A stretch of DNA of 64,000 bases, taken from contig NZ_CP109149.1 in NCBI RefSeq assembly GCF_035920345.1, forward strand, positions 6,200,001 through 6,264,000, read 5' to 3'. This stretch comes from Nocardia vinacea (GTDB taxonomy: Bacteria > Actinomycetota > Actinomycetes > Mycobacteriales > Mycobacteriaceae). This document shows positions 26,804-35,427 of this stretch, piece by piece. Below the pieces are notes generated by a model. That model worked only from the letters and a program-made list of their open reading frames with translations, searched no databases and was not told the origin of the DNA. How positions within the stretch are numbered: position 1 is the stretch's first letter; each line of letters begins with the position of its first letter. Both the position numbers and the translations under genes were made by a program.

Positions 26804-27921
26804 TTCGGTGTGCCCAGCGCGAGCACCACGGTGATCGTGCGCTGCACTCCGCCGATGCCGAGGACACCCAGCTGAACGATGTCATCCGGCTTGTGCACAT
26901 TGATCGCGCCCCGCAGCGCCTTCGCGGTGGTGATGCCACGGCCGTCGATCGAGGTGATGACATCGCCATCGACGAGTCCGGCGGCGTAGGCCGGTAATCC
27001 GTACAGTGCGACATCGATCTTCGCCCCGCTCGGTTTCGCATCGGAGATCAGTACGCCGAGCGTCGCGGTCGGCCCGATGTGCACAGTTTCGGTGGGCGTG
27101 CCGGAACGGATCTGGCCCACGACCCGCATCGCGGTGTCGATCGGCACCGCATAGCCGTTCGGGGTGCGCCCGACCTCACGTGAGGTTTCGCCCGACGCGG
27201 CGGTGATCACGCCGACCACCGTGCCACCGGGATCGGCGAGCGCACCGCCGGACTGTCCCGCGGTGACCGGCGCCGCGATCTCCACCATCCCGGTCAGCGA
27301 TTTGCGGGTCAGATCGGAGGCATTGAGCGCGACGATCGTGCTGTTCAGATCGGTGATATTGCCCGGGATCGAGGTCGGCGTGCCGCCCGCGCCACCCGCA
27401 TTACCGATGGCGAGCACATCCTCGTGCACGCGCAGCTCGGCGGAGCGGCCGATGCGTGCGGTCGTCAGATCGGTGGCACCGGTGAGTTCCAGCAGCGCGA
27501 TATCCGCACCGGCGTCGTAGCCGAGCACCGTCGCGTCGTAGACGGTGCCGTTGCCGACATCGGTGACCGACACGGTTTCGGCGCCCTTGACCACATGATG
27601 GCTGGTCAGCACCTGTCCATCGGCGGTCAGCACGATCCCGGATCCGGCCGCGCCGAGTCCGAACGGCCGCGCGGACGTGCTGATATTCACCAGTGCCGGT
27701 TCTACTGCCTGCGCGACCGCCACCGGATCCAGCGGCGGCAGCGGCTCGAGCAGGGCGGGCGGGGAGTTGTCCGCACCCGAGGGCGACGACCAGTCGGGCA
27801 GTTCACCGCGGAAACCGAAGAAGGCGGCCACGGCGAGCAGGACGGCCGCGAACAGCGCCAGCGCCCGCCCGCCACTGTCTACTCGCCGCCCCTCGGGCGG
27901 GCGGTGCCGCTCGTCGTCCAT
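26800..27921 (-). CDS. HtrA-like S1C serine protease with PDZ domain
   Basis: A 373-aa membrane-anchored trypsin-like protease. The N-terminal helix (about residues 17-35) anchors it, followed by the protease domain with the catalytic triad in TSHHVVKG, GADIALLEL and TAGQSGGAL, and a C-terminal PDZ domain (LPAYAAGLVDGDVITSIDGRGI). GQSGG replaces the usual GNSGG. It probably degrades or processes misfolded envelope proteins, which fits the adjacent disulphide-forming pair. GGGAGAG precedes ATG 27921. The long upstream open frame on this strand is not part of the gene. Confidence 0.93.
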   Translation of the reverse strand: MDDERHRPPEGRRVDSGGRALALFAAVLLAVAAFFGFRGELPDWSSPSGADNSPPALLEPLPPLDPVAVAQAVEPALVNISTSARPFGLGAAGSGIVLTADGQVLTSHHVVKGAETVSVTDVGNGTVYDATVLGYDAGADIALLELTGATDLTTARIGRSAELRVHEDVLAIGNAGGAGGTPTSIPGNITDLNSTIVALNASDLTRKSLTGMVEIAAPVTAGQSGGALADPGGTVVGVITAASGETSREVGRTPNGYAVPIDTAMRVVGQIRSGTPTETVHIGPTATLGVLISDAKPSGAKIDVALYGLPAYAAGLVDGDVITSIDGRGITTAKALRGAINVHKPDDIVQLGVLGIGGVQRTITVVLALGTPN

Positions 27922-28030
27922 ACCGCTCTCCCGCCGCCGGCTGGGCCCTTGACCAATTCCATTGTGGCCGGAGATCTTTATTCGGCGAAGCGTTTGGCAA
28001 TCCTCCGCATGCGGCGGTAGGCATGTACGC

Positions 28031-28111
28031 ATGAGCGAACGCAGTGAGCGAACCATGACGCAGCGCGCAACGCGCATGCCGAAGCCGAGCGCCAGCGAGG
28101 CGCAGGCATGA
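28031..28111 (+). CDS. 26-codon mini-ORF (MSERSER family) coupled to adhC
   Basis: A tiny open frame encodes a peptide beginning MSERSERT and ending PSASEAQA. Its TGA overlaps the adhC ATG as ATGA. A second member at 52358 begins MSERSERT and ends PSAGEAQS, also overlapping the next gene as ATGA, and a third starts at 57838. The conserved ends and junction suggest a translated coupling leader, not chance. No function is known. Confidence 0.5.
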   Translation: MSERSERTMTQRATRMPKPSASEAQA

Positions 28112-29160
28112 GCGTTGCTGCTGCGTATGCGATGTCCGCGCCCGATGGGCAATTCGAGAAACTCATGATCGAGCGGCGCGAGCTCGGACCGCGCGATGTG
28201 CTGATAGATGTCAAATACGCGGGTATCTGCCACTCCGATATCCACACCGCCCGCGACGAATGGGGCAGCGCCAAATACCCGTGCGTCCCCGGGCACGAGA
28301 TCGCGGGCATTGTCGCCGCGGTCGGTCCGGAGGTGTCCAAGCATCAGGTCGGCGATCGGGTCGGCGTCGGCTGCATGGTCGATTCCTGCGGCGTCTGCGG
28401 TCCATGTCTGGCCAATGAGGAGCAGTACTGCGACAACGGCGCCACCATGACCTACAACACCCAGGTGGACTCCTCCATCCAGCCGGGTGGGTACACAATG
28501 GGCGGCTATTCGACCCAGGTCGTGGTGACCGAGAACTTCGTACTGTCGATTCCGGAGGGCATCGGACTCGATGTGGCGGCACCGCTGCTGTGCGCGGGCA
28601 TCACGCTGTTCTCCCCGCTGCGGCACTGGAATGCGGGGCCGGGTAAGAAGGTCGCGATCATCGGCATGGGTGGACTCGGGCACGTCGGGGTGAAGATCGC
28701 CGCGGCGATGGGGGCCGATGTCACCGTGCTGAGCCATTCGCTCAGCAAGCAGGACGACGGCAAACGCTTCGGCGCGCACCACTACTACGCGACCGGCGAT
28801 AAGCAAACCTTCCGCGAGCTGCGCAACCGCTTCGATCTGATCCTCAATACGGTCTCGGCCGATCTGCCGATCGACAGCTACCTGCGCCTGCTGAAGCTGG
28901 ACGGCACCCTGGTGATCCTCGGCATACCCGAGAACCCGTTGAGCGTCAGATCTTTCATCCTCGCCGGATACCGGCGGGCGCTGGCCGGCTCGATGATCGG
29001 CGGTATCGCACAGACCCAGGAGATGCTGAACTTCTGCGCCCAACACGGAATCGGCGCGGAGATCGAGCTGATCTCGGCCGACGAGATCGATGGCGCCTAC
29101 GACCGGGTCGTCGCGAGCGATGTGCGGTACCGGTTCGTGATCGACGCCGCAACGATCTAG
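28108..29160 (+). CDS. adhC: Zinc-dependent NAD(P)-linked alcohol dehydrogenase AdhC
   Basis: A 350-aa medium-chain dehydrogenase of the cinnamyl-alcohol-dehydrogenase type, like mycobacterial AdhC (Rv3045). Catalytic zinc ligands lie in AGICHSD (Cys) and PGHEIAG (His-Glu); structural zinc cysteines are in [15 protein letters not shown]. The cofactor site is [17 protein letters not shown] near residues 185-200. It reduces aldehydes to alcohols, physiological substrate unknown. A mini-ORF precedes it with a 4-nt overlap. Confidence 0.94.
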   Translation: MSVAAAYAMSAPDGQFEKLMIERRELGPRDVLIDVKYAGICHSDIHTARDEWGSAKYPCVPGHEIAGIVAAVGPEVSKHQVGDRVGVGCMVDSCGVCGPCLANEEQYCDNGATMTYNTQVDSSIQPGGYTMGGYSTQVVVTENFVLSIPEGIGLDVAAPLLCAGITLFSPLRHWNAGPGKKVAIIGMGGLGHVGVKIAAAMGADVTVLSHSLSKQDDGKRFGAHHYYATGDKQTFRELRNRFDLILNTVSADLPIDSYLRLLKLDGTLVILGIPENPLSVRSFILAGYRRALAGSMIGGIAQTQEMLNFCAQHGIGAEIELISADEIDGAYDRVVASDVRYRFVIDAATI

Positions 29161-29206
29161 TCCGTGTCGTTGCGCCGATTCGTCGCCGGTTCAGTAGCTT
29201 GGCGAT

Positions 29207-30409
29207 GTGTCTGCGGATGAAGAGCAATCCCCACCCGCCGAAACGGCGGCGGTCACCGCCGATGTGACCGCGGGGCCGCCGCCGTGGCTGTTGCGGGCGT
29301 TCCTGCTCGCGGCGGCGACGGTGGCCGGGCTGGTATGCGGCTTCTGGATTCTGCAGAAACTGCAGGGTTTCATACTGGTGCTGCTGGTTTCGCTGTTCCT
29401 GGCCTTCGCCATCGAGCCGGCGGTGAATTGGCTTGCGGCGCGCGGTGTCCGGCGCGGACTGGCGACCGGGGTGGTGTTCGTAGTGTTGGCCGTCGGCACC
29501 GCCGCATTCGTGTGGACGCTCGGCGCGCTGCTGGTCGATCAGGTCACCACCCTGGTCAAGAACGCGCCCGAACATGCGGATCAGGCCGTCGACTGGGTGA
29601 ATCGCACCTTCAAAGCCGATCTGTCCAGCAGCGATATCCAGAAGTACCTCGGCGACTGGAGTTCCACCATCGACGGCTATCTGGTCGGGTTGGCGGGCAA
29701 TGCCTGGGGCGTCGGCACCGCCGCGATCGGTGCGATTTTCCAGGCACTCGGCGTGCTGTTGTTCACCTACTACTTCGCCGCCGACGGACCGCGCTTCCGC
29801 AATGCGGTCTGCTCGCTGCTGCCGCCACACCGCCAGCGACATGTATTGCGCGCCTGGGATATCGCCGTCGACAAGACCGGCGGCTATATCTATTCGCGCG
29901 GACTGCTCGCACTGTGCTCGACGATCGCGCACTATGTCGCACTGCGCATCCTCGATGTGCCGTCCGCATTCGCCCTCGCGCTGTGGGTCGGTGTTGTCTC
30001 GCAGTTCATTCCGACCGTCGGCACCTATCTCGCCGGTGCGCTGCCGGTGCTGGTCGCGCTGGTGCACGGACCGTCCACCGCGCTGTGGATTCTGGGCTTC
30101 ATCGTGGTGTACCAGCAGTTCGAAAACTATGTCCTGCAACCGAGGATCACCGCGACCACGCTGGATATGCATCCGGCCGTGGCATTCGGCGCGGTCATAG
30201 CGGGTGCGGCGATACTCGGGCCGACCGGTGCGCTGCTGGCGATTCCGGTCACCGCGACGGTGCAGGCATTCGCGGGCGCCTACATCCGTCGCTATGAGGT
30301 CGAGGCGGACAGCAATACCGAAACGCCCGAGGGGCCGCCGAAGAAGCAACAAAAGTGGTTGCGCCAGTTGACCATTCGCCTCAGCGGCAGCGGTCGGCCA
30401 CCGGAGTGA
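29207..30409 (+). CDS. AI-2E family transporter
   Basis: A 400-aa polytopic membrane protein of the AI-2E (PerM/YdgG-like) family with about seven to eight helices. Typical features are the N-terminal FWILQKLQGFILVLLVSLFLAFAIEPAVNWLA, the FTYYFAADGPRFR segment, and the C-terminal SQFIPTVGTYLAGALPVLVAL and QQFENYVLQPRI. Transport substrates differ among members, and AI-2 should not be assumed. It starts at GTG 29207. It converges with the acyltransferase gene with no gap. Confidence 0.92.
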   Translation: MSADEEQSPPAETAAVTADVTAGPPPWLLRAFLLAAATVAGLVCGFWILQKLQGFILVLLVSLFLAFAIEPAVNWLAARGVRRGLATGVVFVVLAVGTAAFVWTLGALLVDQVTTLVKNAPEHADQAVDWVNRTFKADLSSSDIQKYLGDWSSTIDGYLVGLAGNAWGVGTAAIGAIFQALGVLLFTYYFAADGPRFRNAVCSLLPPHRQRHVLRAWDIAVDKTGGYIYSRGLLALCSTIAHYVALRILDVPSAFALALWVGVVSQFIPTVGTYLAGALPVLVALVHGPSTALWILGFIVVYQQFENYVLQPRITATTLDMHPAVAFGAVIAGAAILGPTGALLAIPVTATVQAFAGAYIRRYEVEADSNTETPEGPPKKQQKWLRQLTIRLSGSGRPPE

Positions 30410-31693
30410 TCATTCAATCCGCTGTAGTGCATCGATCAGCGCCAAGCTGACCTTGCCCATCTGGGCGCGGCTGTGCAGGACGGTGTCGTACTCGACCTGG
30501 ATGGTCAGGCGTCCGCCGATGGTGAAGACGGTGAGCTTCGGCGGCATGCCGGGGCCCATGGCGTAGACGTCGTCGCGAATGTGACGGATACCGTTCGGGA
30601 TCGAATGTGCTGGCAGGCGACCGATATTGGAGATAGCGACGGTCGGCGAGGCCGCGAAGATCGCGGCGGTCGCCTCGTCCTGGACGCGCTGCGAGGCGAG
30701 TAGAAATATGGGAGCTTGGCGCTGCTCCAGTGCGGCCGCCATGCCCGCGGCCACCTCGTATGCGACCTCGATCGGGCCCGCGTTCTCGGCGACGAGCGCG
30801 GGGGTGCCCGCGCCGGAAGCGCAATTCAGGATCGCGTGCGCGGGCAAGTTCAGCTCGGATCGCACATCCACCGCGTGGCCGCAAAACACCGGAAGCGTTC
30901 CCGTCGCGGGTTCGAGTTGGGAGCGGACTGCGACGAGTGCGGCGCCGGCGAGCAGGCTGTTGACCGAAAGCCCGCGCGCACGAGCGGCGTCGACCAGGTT
31001 CTGGGTTTCCTTGGTATCCAGTTCGATTCGCTGCACCGCGAACCGGCCGAGTGGATCGTCGCCGCTCCCGTCGATCGGTAGGGTGCGCGGAGCCGATTCC
31101 GGCCCTACCAGCGAGGCCACCGTCCGGATCTGGTCAAGCGACTCGGCGACCTCCACATCCGAGACCACCGCGGCGAGTTGGATATCGATGCCCTCGGGCA
31201 ATTCCTGATCGAAATCCGACTGCGGCAGTGCGGTTCCCGTCGCACATGCGGTGTAGCGCTGCCACAGCTGCGCGAGCAGCGCGAAAGCCGATCTGCCATC
31301 GGCGATTCCGTGATGGATGACCAGGACGATTTGATCGCGGTCGCCGTCGCGGAGCAGATGGGCGCGGAACAGGCCGTCGCGCCAATCCCGTGGTCCGTTG
31401 ACCAGATTCAGGTACTCGGCTTCACCGCCGTCGGTGATCTCGAGGTGGGGCCGGTAGGCGTCGTCCCGGCGCAGATACAGCGTGCCGTCGGCATCGGCCA
31501 CCGGCTTGCTGCGCAGCAGTGGATGCTGGGCAGCGAGTTCGTCGAGCACCCGGCGCAGGATCTCGACATCCAGCAGTCCATGCACGGTGGAACCGATGAA
31601 CAGCGGCATACCGCCGGTCGGCACGCTGCCGAGTCGGGTTTCGGAGCCGAAGAAGGTCAGCTCGAACGGAGAAATCGGTCGCTGTGCGGTCAT
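30410..31693 (-). CDS. PapA5-like acyltransferase / condensation-domain protein
   Basis: A 427-aa protein of the condensation-domain acyltransferase superfamily. The catalytic motif HHGIADG lies near residue 127. The closest type is the polyketide-associated protein PapA5, which esterifies phthiocerol with mycocerosates in mycobacteria, so transfer of a fatty acyl group to a lipid alcohol is likely. Upstream is a divergent TetR gene and a shared region dense in direct and inverted repeats. Confidence 0.85.
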   Translation of the reverse strand: MTAQRPISPFELTFFGSETRLGSVPTGGMPLFIGSTVHGLLDVEILRRVLDELAAQHPLLRSKPVADADGTLYLRRDDAYRPHLEITDGGEAEYLNLVNGPRDWRDGLFRAHLLRDGDRDQIVLVIHHGIADGRSAFALLAQLWQRYTACATGTALPQSDFDQELPEGIDIQLAAVVSDVEVAESLDQIRTVASLVGPESAPRTLPIDGSGDDPLGRFAVQRIELDTKETQNLVDAARARGLSVNSLLAGAALVAVRSQLEPATGTLPVFCGHAVDVRSELNLPAHAILNCASGAGTPALVAENAGPIEVAYEVAAGMAAALEQRQAPIFLLASQRVQDEATAAIFAASPTVAISNIGRLPAHSIPNGIRHIRDDVYAMGPGMPPKLTVFTIGGRLTIQVEYDTVLHSRAQMGKVSLALIDALQRIE

Positions 31694-31741
31694 TGGTCGT
31701 CTCGTACTTCCGTGTGGTGGAGCAGGTTACGCCCTCAACAT

Positions 31742-31801
31742 ACAGATGTTTCAAACGCTTGTCACAAACACTTGTTTGAAATACGTGTCACAAACAGATG
31801 T
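31742..31801. promoter_or_regulatory. Operator region between PapA5-like and TetR genes
   Basis: It contains two ACAGATGT copies (31742-31749, 31794-31801), two TGTCACAAACA copies (31760-31770, 31786-31796), and an inverted pair TTTCAAAC/GTTTGAAA (31749-31756, 31774-31781). Position between divergent genes, one a TetR regulator, argues for joint repression. Confidence 0.6.
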
Positions 31802-31817
31802 ATGCCACGCTGATAGG

Positions 31818-32384
31818 GTGGGAACCCGAGAAGATCTGCTCGCCGCAGCCAAGCAGTGCCTGGCCGAACGCGGGTATGCGCGCACGACCGTGCGGGATAT
31901 CGTGGCCGCCTCCGGCACGAATCTGGCCGCCATCAACTACCACTTCGGCACGCGCGACAAACTGCTCAACCAGGCGATGATGGAATCGAGCGCGGATGCG
32001 GTACAGCAGATCCTCGAATCACTGCCCGCGCACGATGCCGAGGATCCGGCCGCCCGCCTGCGCGATTTCCTGCACCAGTTGATCACCTCGTTCACCGAGA
32101 ATCGCGCCCTCTGGTCGGCCAATGCCGAAAGCCTGACGCAGGCGCTGCACTCCCCCGAACTGCGCACCGAATTCGGCACCGCGCAGGCGCAGGCACGCGA
32201 CGGACTATCCGACTTTTTCGGGCCTGGTGCGCAGGACCCGCGCATCGGCGCCATCCTGCAAACCATGATCGGCGGCCTGCTGATACAACACCTGGTCGAC
32301 CCGGACCAGGCCCCCACCGCCACCGATATCACCGCGGGTCTGCGCACCCTCGCCACCCTGCTCCCAGCTGACGGCGGGACATAG
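31818..32384 (+). CDS. TetR family regulator
   Basis: A 188-aa TetR regulator with the helix-turn-helix in the first 50 residues (EDLLAAAKQCLAERGYARTTVRDIVAASGTNLAAINYHFGTRDKLL). The C-terminal ligand domain is typical in length. It begins at GTG 31818 and probably represses itself and the divergent PapA5-like gene through the repeats between them. Confidence 0.9.
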   Translation: MGTREDLLAAAKQCLAERGYARTTVRDIVAASGTNLAAINYHFGTRDKLLNQAMMESSADAVQQILESLPAHDAEDPAARLRDFLHQLITSFTENRALWSANAESLTQALHSPELRTEFGTAQAQARDGLSDFFGPGAQDPRIGAILQTMIGGLLIQHLVDPDQAPTATDITAGLRTLATLLPADGGT

Positions 32385-32414
32385 CCGCCGCATCGTCGCC
32401 TAGGCGTGCTTCCG

Positions 32415-32461
32415 GGTGGTCCCGCTCCGGGCGCGCTCTGCGCGCCCGAATAGCGACCACC
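32415..32461 (+). terminator. Terminator after TetR gene
   Basis: An inner perfect 8-bp stem GGGCGCGC-TCT-GCGCGCCC (32429-32447) is enclosed by GGTGGTC/GACCACC (32415-32421, 32455-32461), 30 bp after the TetR stop. Confidence 0.7.
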
Positions 32462-32528
32462 GCGTCGGGCCGACATCGCGAACACCCAGCGAACTGGCTG
32501 CGCGAATATCGCATCGCGCTGGCGGCGG

Positions 32529-33278
32529 GTGACAGATGCTGGACCGATGGCGATTCTGCTTGCGCTGGTATCGATGTGCTCGACGCTGGTCGGCGGGCTG
32601 GTGGCGGTGCGGATCGGCGACCGCAAACATCTGGTGCTGGGGCTGGCGGCGGGGGTCATGTTGGGTGTGGTGTTCTTCGACCTGCTGCCGGAGGCATTGG
32701 AGCAGTCGGGGGATATCGTGCTCGGTGTCCCGGCGGCGCTCGTCGCCACCGTGGGCGGCTTTGTCACCATCCACGTCATCGAGCGCGCGGTCGCCATCCA
32801 TACCGGCCATGAAGGCGAATTCGGTTCGCACAAGCACGGTTTCGAATCCGTCGGGCTGGTCGCGGCGGCCGGGCTGATCTTCCACAGCACCCTCGACGGT
32901 CTCGGCATCGGATTGGGTTTCCAAGCTGGAGCCACCGTCGGCATCGCGGTCGCCATCGCCGTCATCTGTCACGACTTCGCCGACGGCTTCAACACTTTCA
33001 CCATCACCAGGCTGTACGGCTCTGCCCACAGACGCGCATTGATCCTGCTCGCCCTGGACGCCATCGCCCCCGTCATCGGTGCGGTAATCGGCACCGTCAT
33101 CCAGGTTCCGGCCGGGACCGTCGGCCTCTACCTCGGCTATTTCGCCGGATTCCTGCTCTACCTCGCCACCGCCGACATCCTCCCCGAGGCCCACGCCGAA
33201 CACCCGTCTCGCCTGACCCTGGCCTGTACCGTCACCGGCGCGACGTTCATGCTCGTCGTGGCCGCGCTCAGCCACTGA
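32529..33278 (+). CDS. ZIP family metal transporter
   Basis: A 249-aa ZIP transporter with about eight membrane helices. The His-rich loop (HTGHEGEFGSHKHG) lies between helices III and IV, and the metal path motifs HSTLDGLGIG (helix IV) and CHDFADGFNT (helix V) are present. It likely imports Zn2+ or another divalent metal. Start GTG 32529 or ATG 32547 cannot be settled. It converges with the LLM oxidoreductase gene at 33285. Confidence 0.9.
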   Translation: MTDAGPMAILLALVSMCSTLVGGLVAVRIGDRKHLVLGLAAGVMLGVVFFDLLPEALEQSGDIVLGVPAALVATVGGFVTIHVIERAVAIHTGHEGEFGSHKHGFESVGLVAAAGLIFHSTLDGLGIGLGFQAGATVGIAVAIAVICHDFADGFNTFTITRLYGSAHRRALILLALDAIAPVIGAVIGTVIQVPAGTVGLYLGYFAGFLLYLATADILPEAHAEHPSRLTLACTVTGATFMLVVAALSH

Positions 33279-33284
33279 CCAGCG

Positions 33285-34172
33285 TTAGCCGAGTTGCGGC
33301 AGCACCTCTCGAGCCACCCAAGCCATGGCGTCCGCGAATGCGGGACCGGGTACCGGCAGCCAGATCGAGCAGGCCTGGAGTCCGGCCTCGTGCAGGACCC
33401 CGAGTTCATCGACAATGCTTGCGGCCGTTGGCTGCCCGCCACCGAGCAGCCGCCCCGGATCACGGCTGATGGCGGTGAATCCGGGTGGGACCACGAAGGC
33501 CACCGAGGTCAGTCGCAGCTGCCGCTCGATACCGGATGCTTCGGCGAGTTCGGTGAGACGTTTGCGGATTCGGTGCAGTTCGGCGGGATCGGCGACCGGA
33601 CCGTGCCATGCGCTGCCGAAGCGCACGGCTCTGCGCAGTGCGGCATCGCTCTGCCCGCCGACCCACACCGGCGGTCCACCGACAGTGCGCGGCGCGATAC
33701 CGATTCGCGGCTCGGACTCACCCCGCCACAACGATGTCAGTACTTCCAGATGCTCGCCCGTGCGCTTGCCGCGTTCCTCGAACGGAACCCCGACCGCATC
33801 GAATTCGGCACGGTCCCAGCCTGTTCCGATGCCGAGCGTGAATCGCCCACGGGACAGTCGGTCGAGTGTCGCGGTCTGATGGGCCAAGACGACCGGGTTG
33901 TACAGCGGCAGGATCAGCACGCTGGTCGCGATGCCGATGCGCGAGGTCGCACCCGCGATGGCCGACAGCATGATCAGCGGCTCATGTGTGACACCCAGGT
34001 CACCGGCGAGCACATGACTGCCGGCGACAATGTGGTCGAAGCCCAATTGCTCTGCGGTACGCGCGGTTTCGACGATATCGTCGAGTTCGCCGGCCTTCCC
34101 GGGCCATAACCCATGCGGTGCGATACCGAGCCGAAGGCTCTTGCTCTCACCGACTGTTTCTTCCAAAGGCAT
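33285..34172 (-). CDS. LLM class F420-dependent oxidoreductase
   Basis: A 295-aa TIM-barrel flavin/F420-type oxidoreductase. Seen features: LGFDHIVAGSHVL near the N-terminus, RIGIATSVLILPLYNPVVLAHQTATLDRLSRGRFTLGIGTGWDRAEFDAVG and PPVWVGGQSDAALRRAVRFGSAWHG, all characteristic of the luciferase-like family. F420 is the usual cofactor in actinobacteria. The substrate is unknown. Start ATG 34172 follows from similarity. It lies 161 bp downstream of the TetR gene on the same strand. Confidence 0.9.
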   Translation of the reverse strand: MPLEETVGESKSLRLGIAPHGLWPGKAGELDDIVETARTAEQLGFDHIVAGSHVLAGDLGVTHEPLIMLSAIAGATSRIGIATSVLILPLYNPVVLAHQTATLDRLSRGRFTLGIGTGWDRAEFDAVGVPFEERGKRTGEHLEVLTSLWRGESEPRIGIAPRTVGGPPVWVGGQSDAALRRAVRFGSAWHGPVADPAELHRIRKRLTELAEASGIERQLRLTSVAFVVPPGFTAISRDPGRLLGGGQPTAASIVDELGVLHEAGLQACSIWLPVPGPAFADAMAWVAREVLPQLG

Positions 34173-34333
34173 GGGCGTTGGCTCCCGATTCCGGTCCCGA
34201 TAGAGGTGACGCCGGGCTCCCTGTCTATTCACCGCGCACCCGGTACACCCGGTGCCTGGTTGGTGGACGAGTTGCCCGGTCCATCAGATCAACATCGACA
34301 GTCGCCCCCCGATTCCGGCGGAGACTCGGCCGG

Positions 34334-34900
34334 TCAGCGAGCGATTGCGCGCAGCACAGCATCGACCGACTGGTCGGCGAGGGTTTCGGTCAGCGGCAGG
34401 TGGCCGAAGAGGGCGCGGTAGTAGATCGGGGCGGCGACCGTGTCGAGGACGAAATCGAGATCGATACCCGGATCGATCTCGCCTCGATGGATTGCCGACT
34501 CCAGGGCGATCGCGGTGGTTCGCCTGCGTGGTTCGAAGACCGTCGCCAGGAAATGCGCGCGTAGATCCGGGTCGTTGGCGAGATCCGCTACCAACGCGGG
34601 CAACACATGGCTCAGCGAGGTATCGCATAGTGCGGCAACGAGATTGCGCATCGCGATAGTTAGATCGGCACGCAGGTCACCGGTGTTCGGTGTTGGTTGC
34701 AAACCCAGCAGGTCGGCGACGACATCGACAACGAGGTGGCGTTTGGAGGGCCAGCGGCGGTAGATCGCCGGGCGGTGCAGACCGGCTCTGGCCGCCACCT
34801 GGCCGATGGACAGTTCGGCATAACCGTTCTCGTCCAACAGCTCTCGCGCTGCGGCGAGTACCGCGGTGTCGATGCGGTCGTCGCGCGTGCGTCCCGGCAT
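34334..34900 (-). CDS. TetR/AcrR family regulator
   Basis: A 188-aa regulator with an N-terminal helix-turn-helix (IDTAVLAAARELLDENGYAELSIGQVAARAGLHRPAIYRRWPSKRHLV) and a TetR_C_11-like C-terminal domain. The ATG overlaps the VOC gene stop as TGATG, so it is co-translated. The perfect palindrome upstream of the VOC gene is its likely operator. Confidence 0.92.
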   Translation of the reverse strand: MPGRTRDDRIDTAVLAAARELLDENGYAELSIGQVAARAGLHRPAIYRRWPSKRHLVVDVVADLLGLQPTPNTGDLRADLTIAMRNLVAALCDTSLSHVLPALVADLANDPDLRAHFLATVFEPRRRTTAIALESAIHRGEIDPGIDLDFVLDTVAAPIYYRALFGHLPLTETLADQSVDAVLRAIAR

Positions 34901-35319
34901 CAGAACACCGGACGCGGCATCAGAACGACTCGCCAACCGTCCGGATCCGGAAAGGTCAAGCCGCCGTTGGCCGCCCAATACGGATTCTCGGCGGGCACCG
35001 GCTCCACCCCGAATTCACCGAGGCGCTGTGCGACGTCGTACATCTGGGTTTCGGTCGAGAAATAGAGCACCAGCAGGTTTTCCGCGCTCGGCGCATCGCC
35101 GGGACTTCCGTCCACGTGGGTGGTGAACTCCAGGTGATATCCGGTCCCGGGCAATCCGAGCATCACGCCGTCGTAGCCCGCGTGATTTTCGAATCGGTAG
35201 AGCTCGCGCAGTCCCAACCCCTCGACGTAGAACCGCACGACCTCTACCAACCGATCGGTGGGCCTGGCAATTCGAACCTGGACCACCGGCAACGACTCGG
35301 GCCATGTCTGCTCAGCCAT
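34900..35319 (-). CDS. VOC/glyoxalase-bleomycin resistance family protein
   Basis: A 139-aa vicinal oxygen chelate protein with two beta-alpha-beta-beta-beta units: VRIARPTDRLVEVVRFYVEGLGLRELYRFE... and a second half ending LTFPDPDGWRVVLMPRPVF. Metal-ligand candidates are His (GYHLEF) and the C-terminal segment. The reaction cannot be predicted. It is the first gene of the VOC-TetR operon, with a TetR-type palindrome immediately upstream. Confidence 0.9.
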   Translation of the reverse strand: MAEQTWPESLPVVQVRIARPTDRLVEVVRFYVEGLGLRELYRFENHAGYDGVMLGLPGTGYHLEFTTHVDGSPGDAPSAENLLVLYFSTETQMYDVAQRLGEFGVEPVPAENPYWAANGGLTFPDPDGWRVVLMPRPVF

Positions 35320-35329
35320 ATCTCAACGA

Positions 35330-35345
35330 TACAGTACGTACTGTA
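35330..35345. promoter_or_regulatory. Perfect 16-bp palindrome upstream of VOC-TetR operon
   Basis: TACAGTACGTACTGTA reads identically on both strands and ends 11 bp before the VOC start codon, covering the -10 region. It is a textbook TetR-type operator in position and symmetry. Confidence 0.75.
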
Positions 35346-35427
35346 CCGATTTGATATGGCATCCATCACCCGAGCCGCAAAGACCGCCGCCACGTCCGAG
35401 ACATGGCGGCGGCCTTCGTCTTCGGTA

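Noticed and set aside
27922..29046. N-terminal extension of the HtrA-like protease
   Set aside because: It is antisense to adhC. The ATG at 27921 has a ribosome binding site and directly precedes the membrane anchor.
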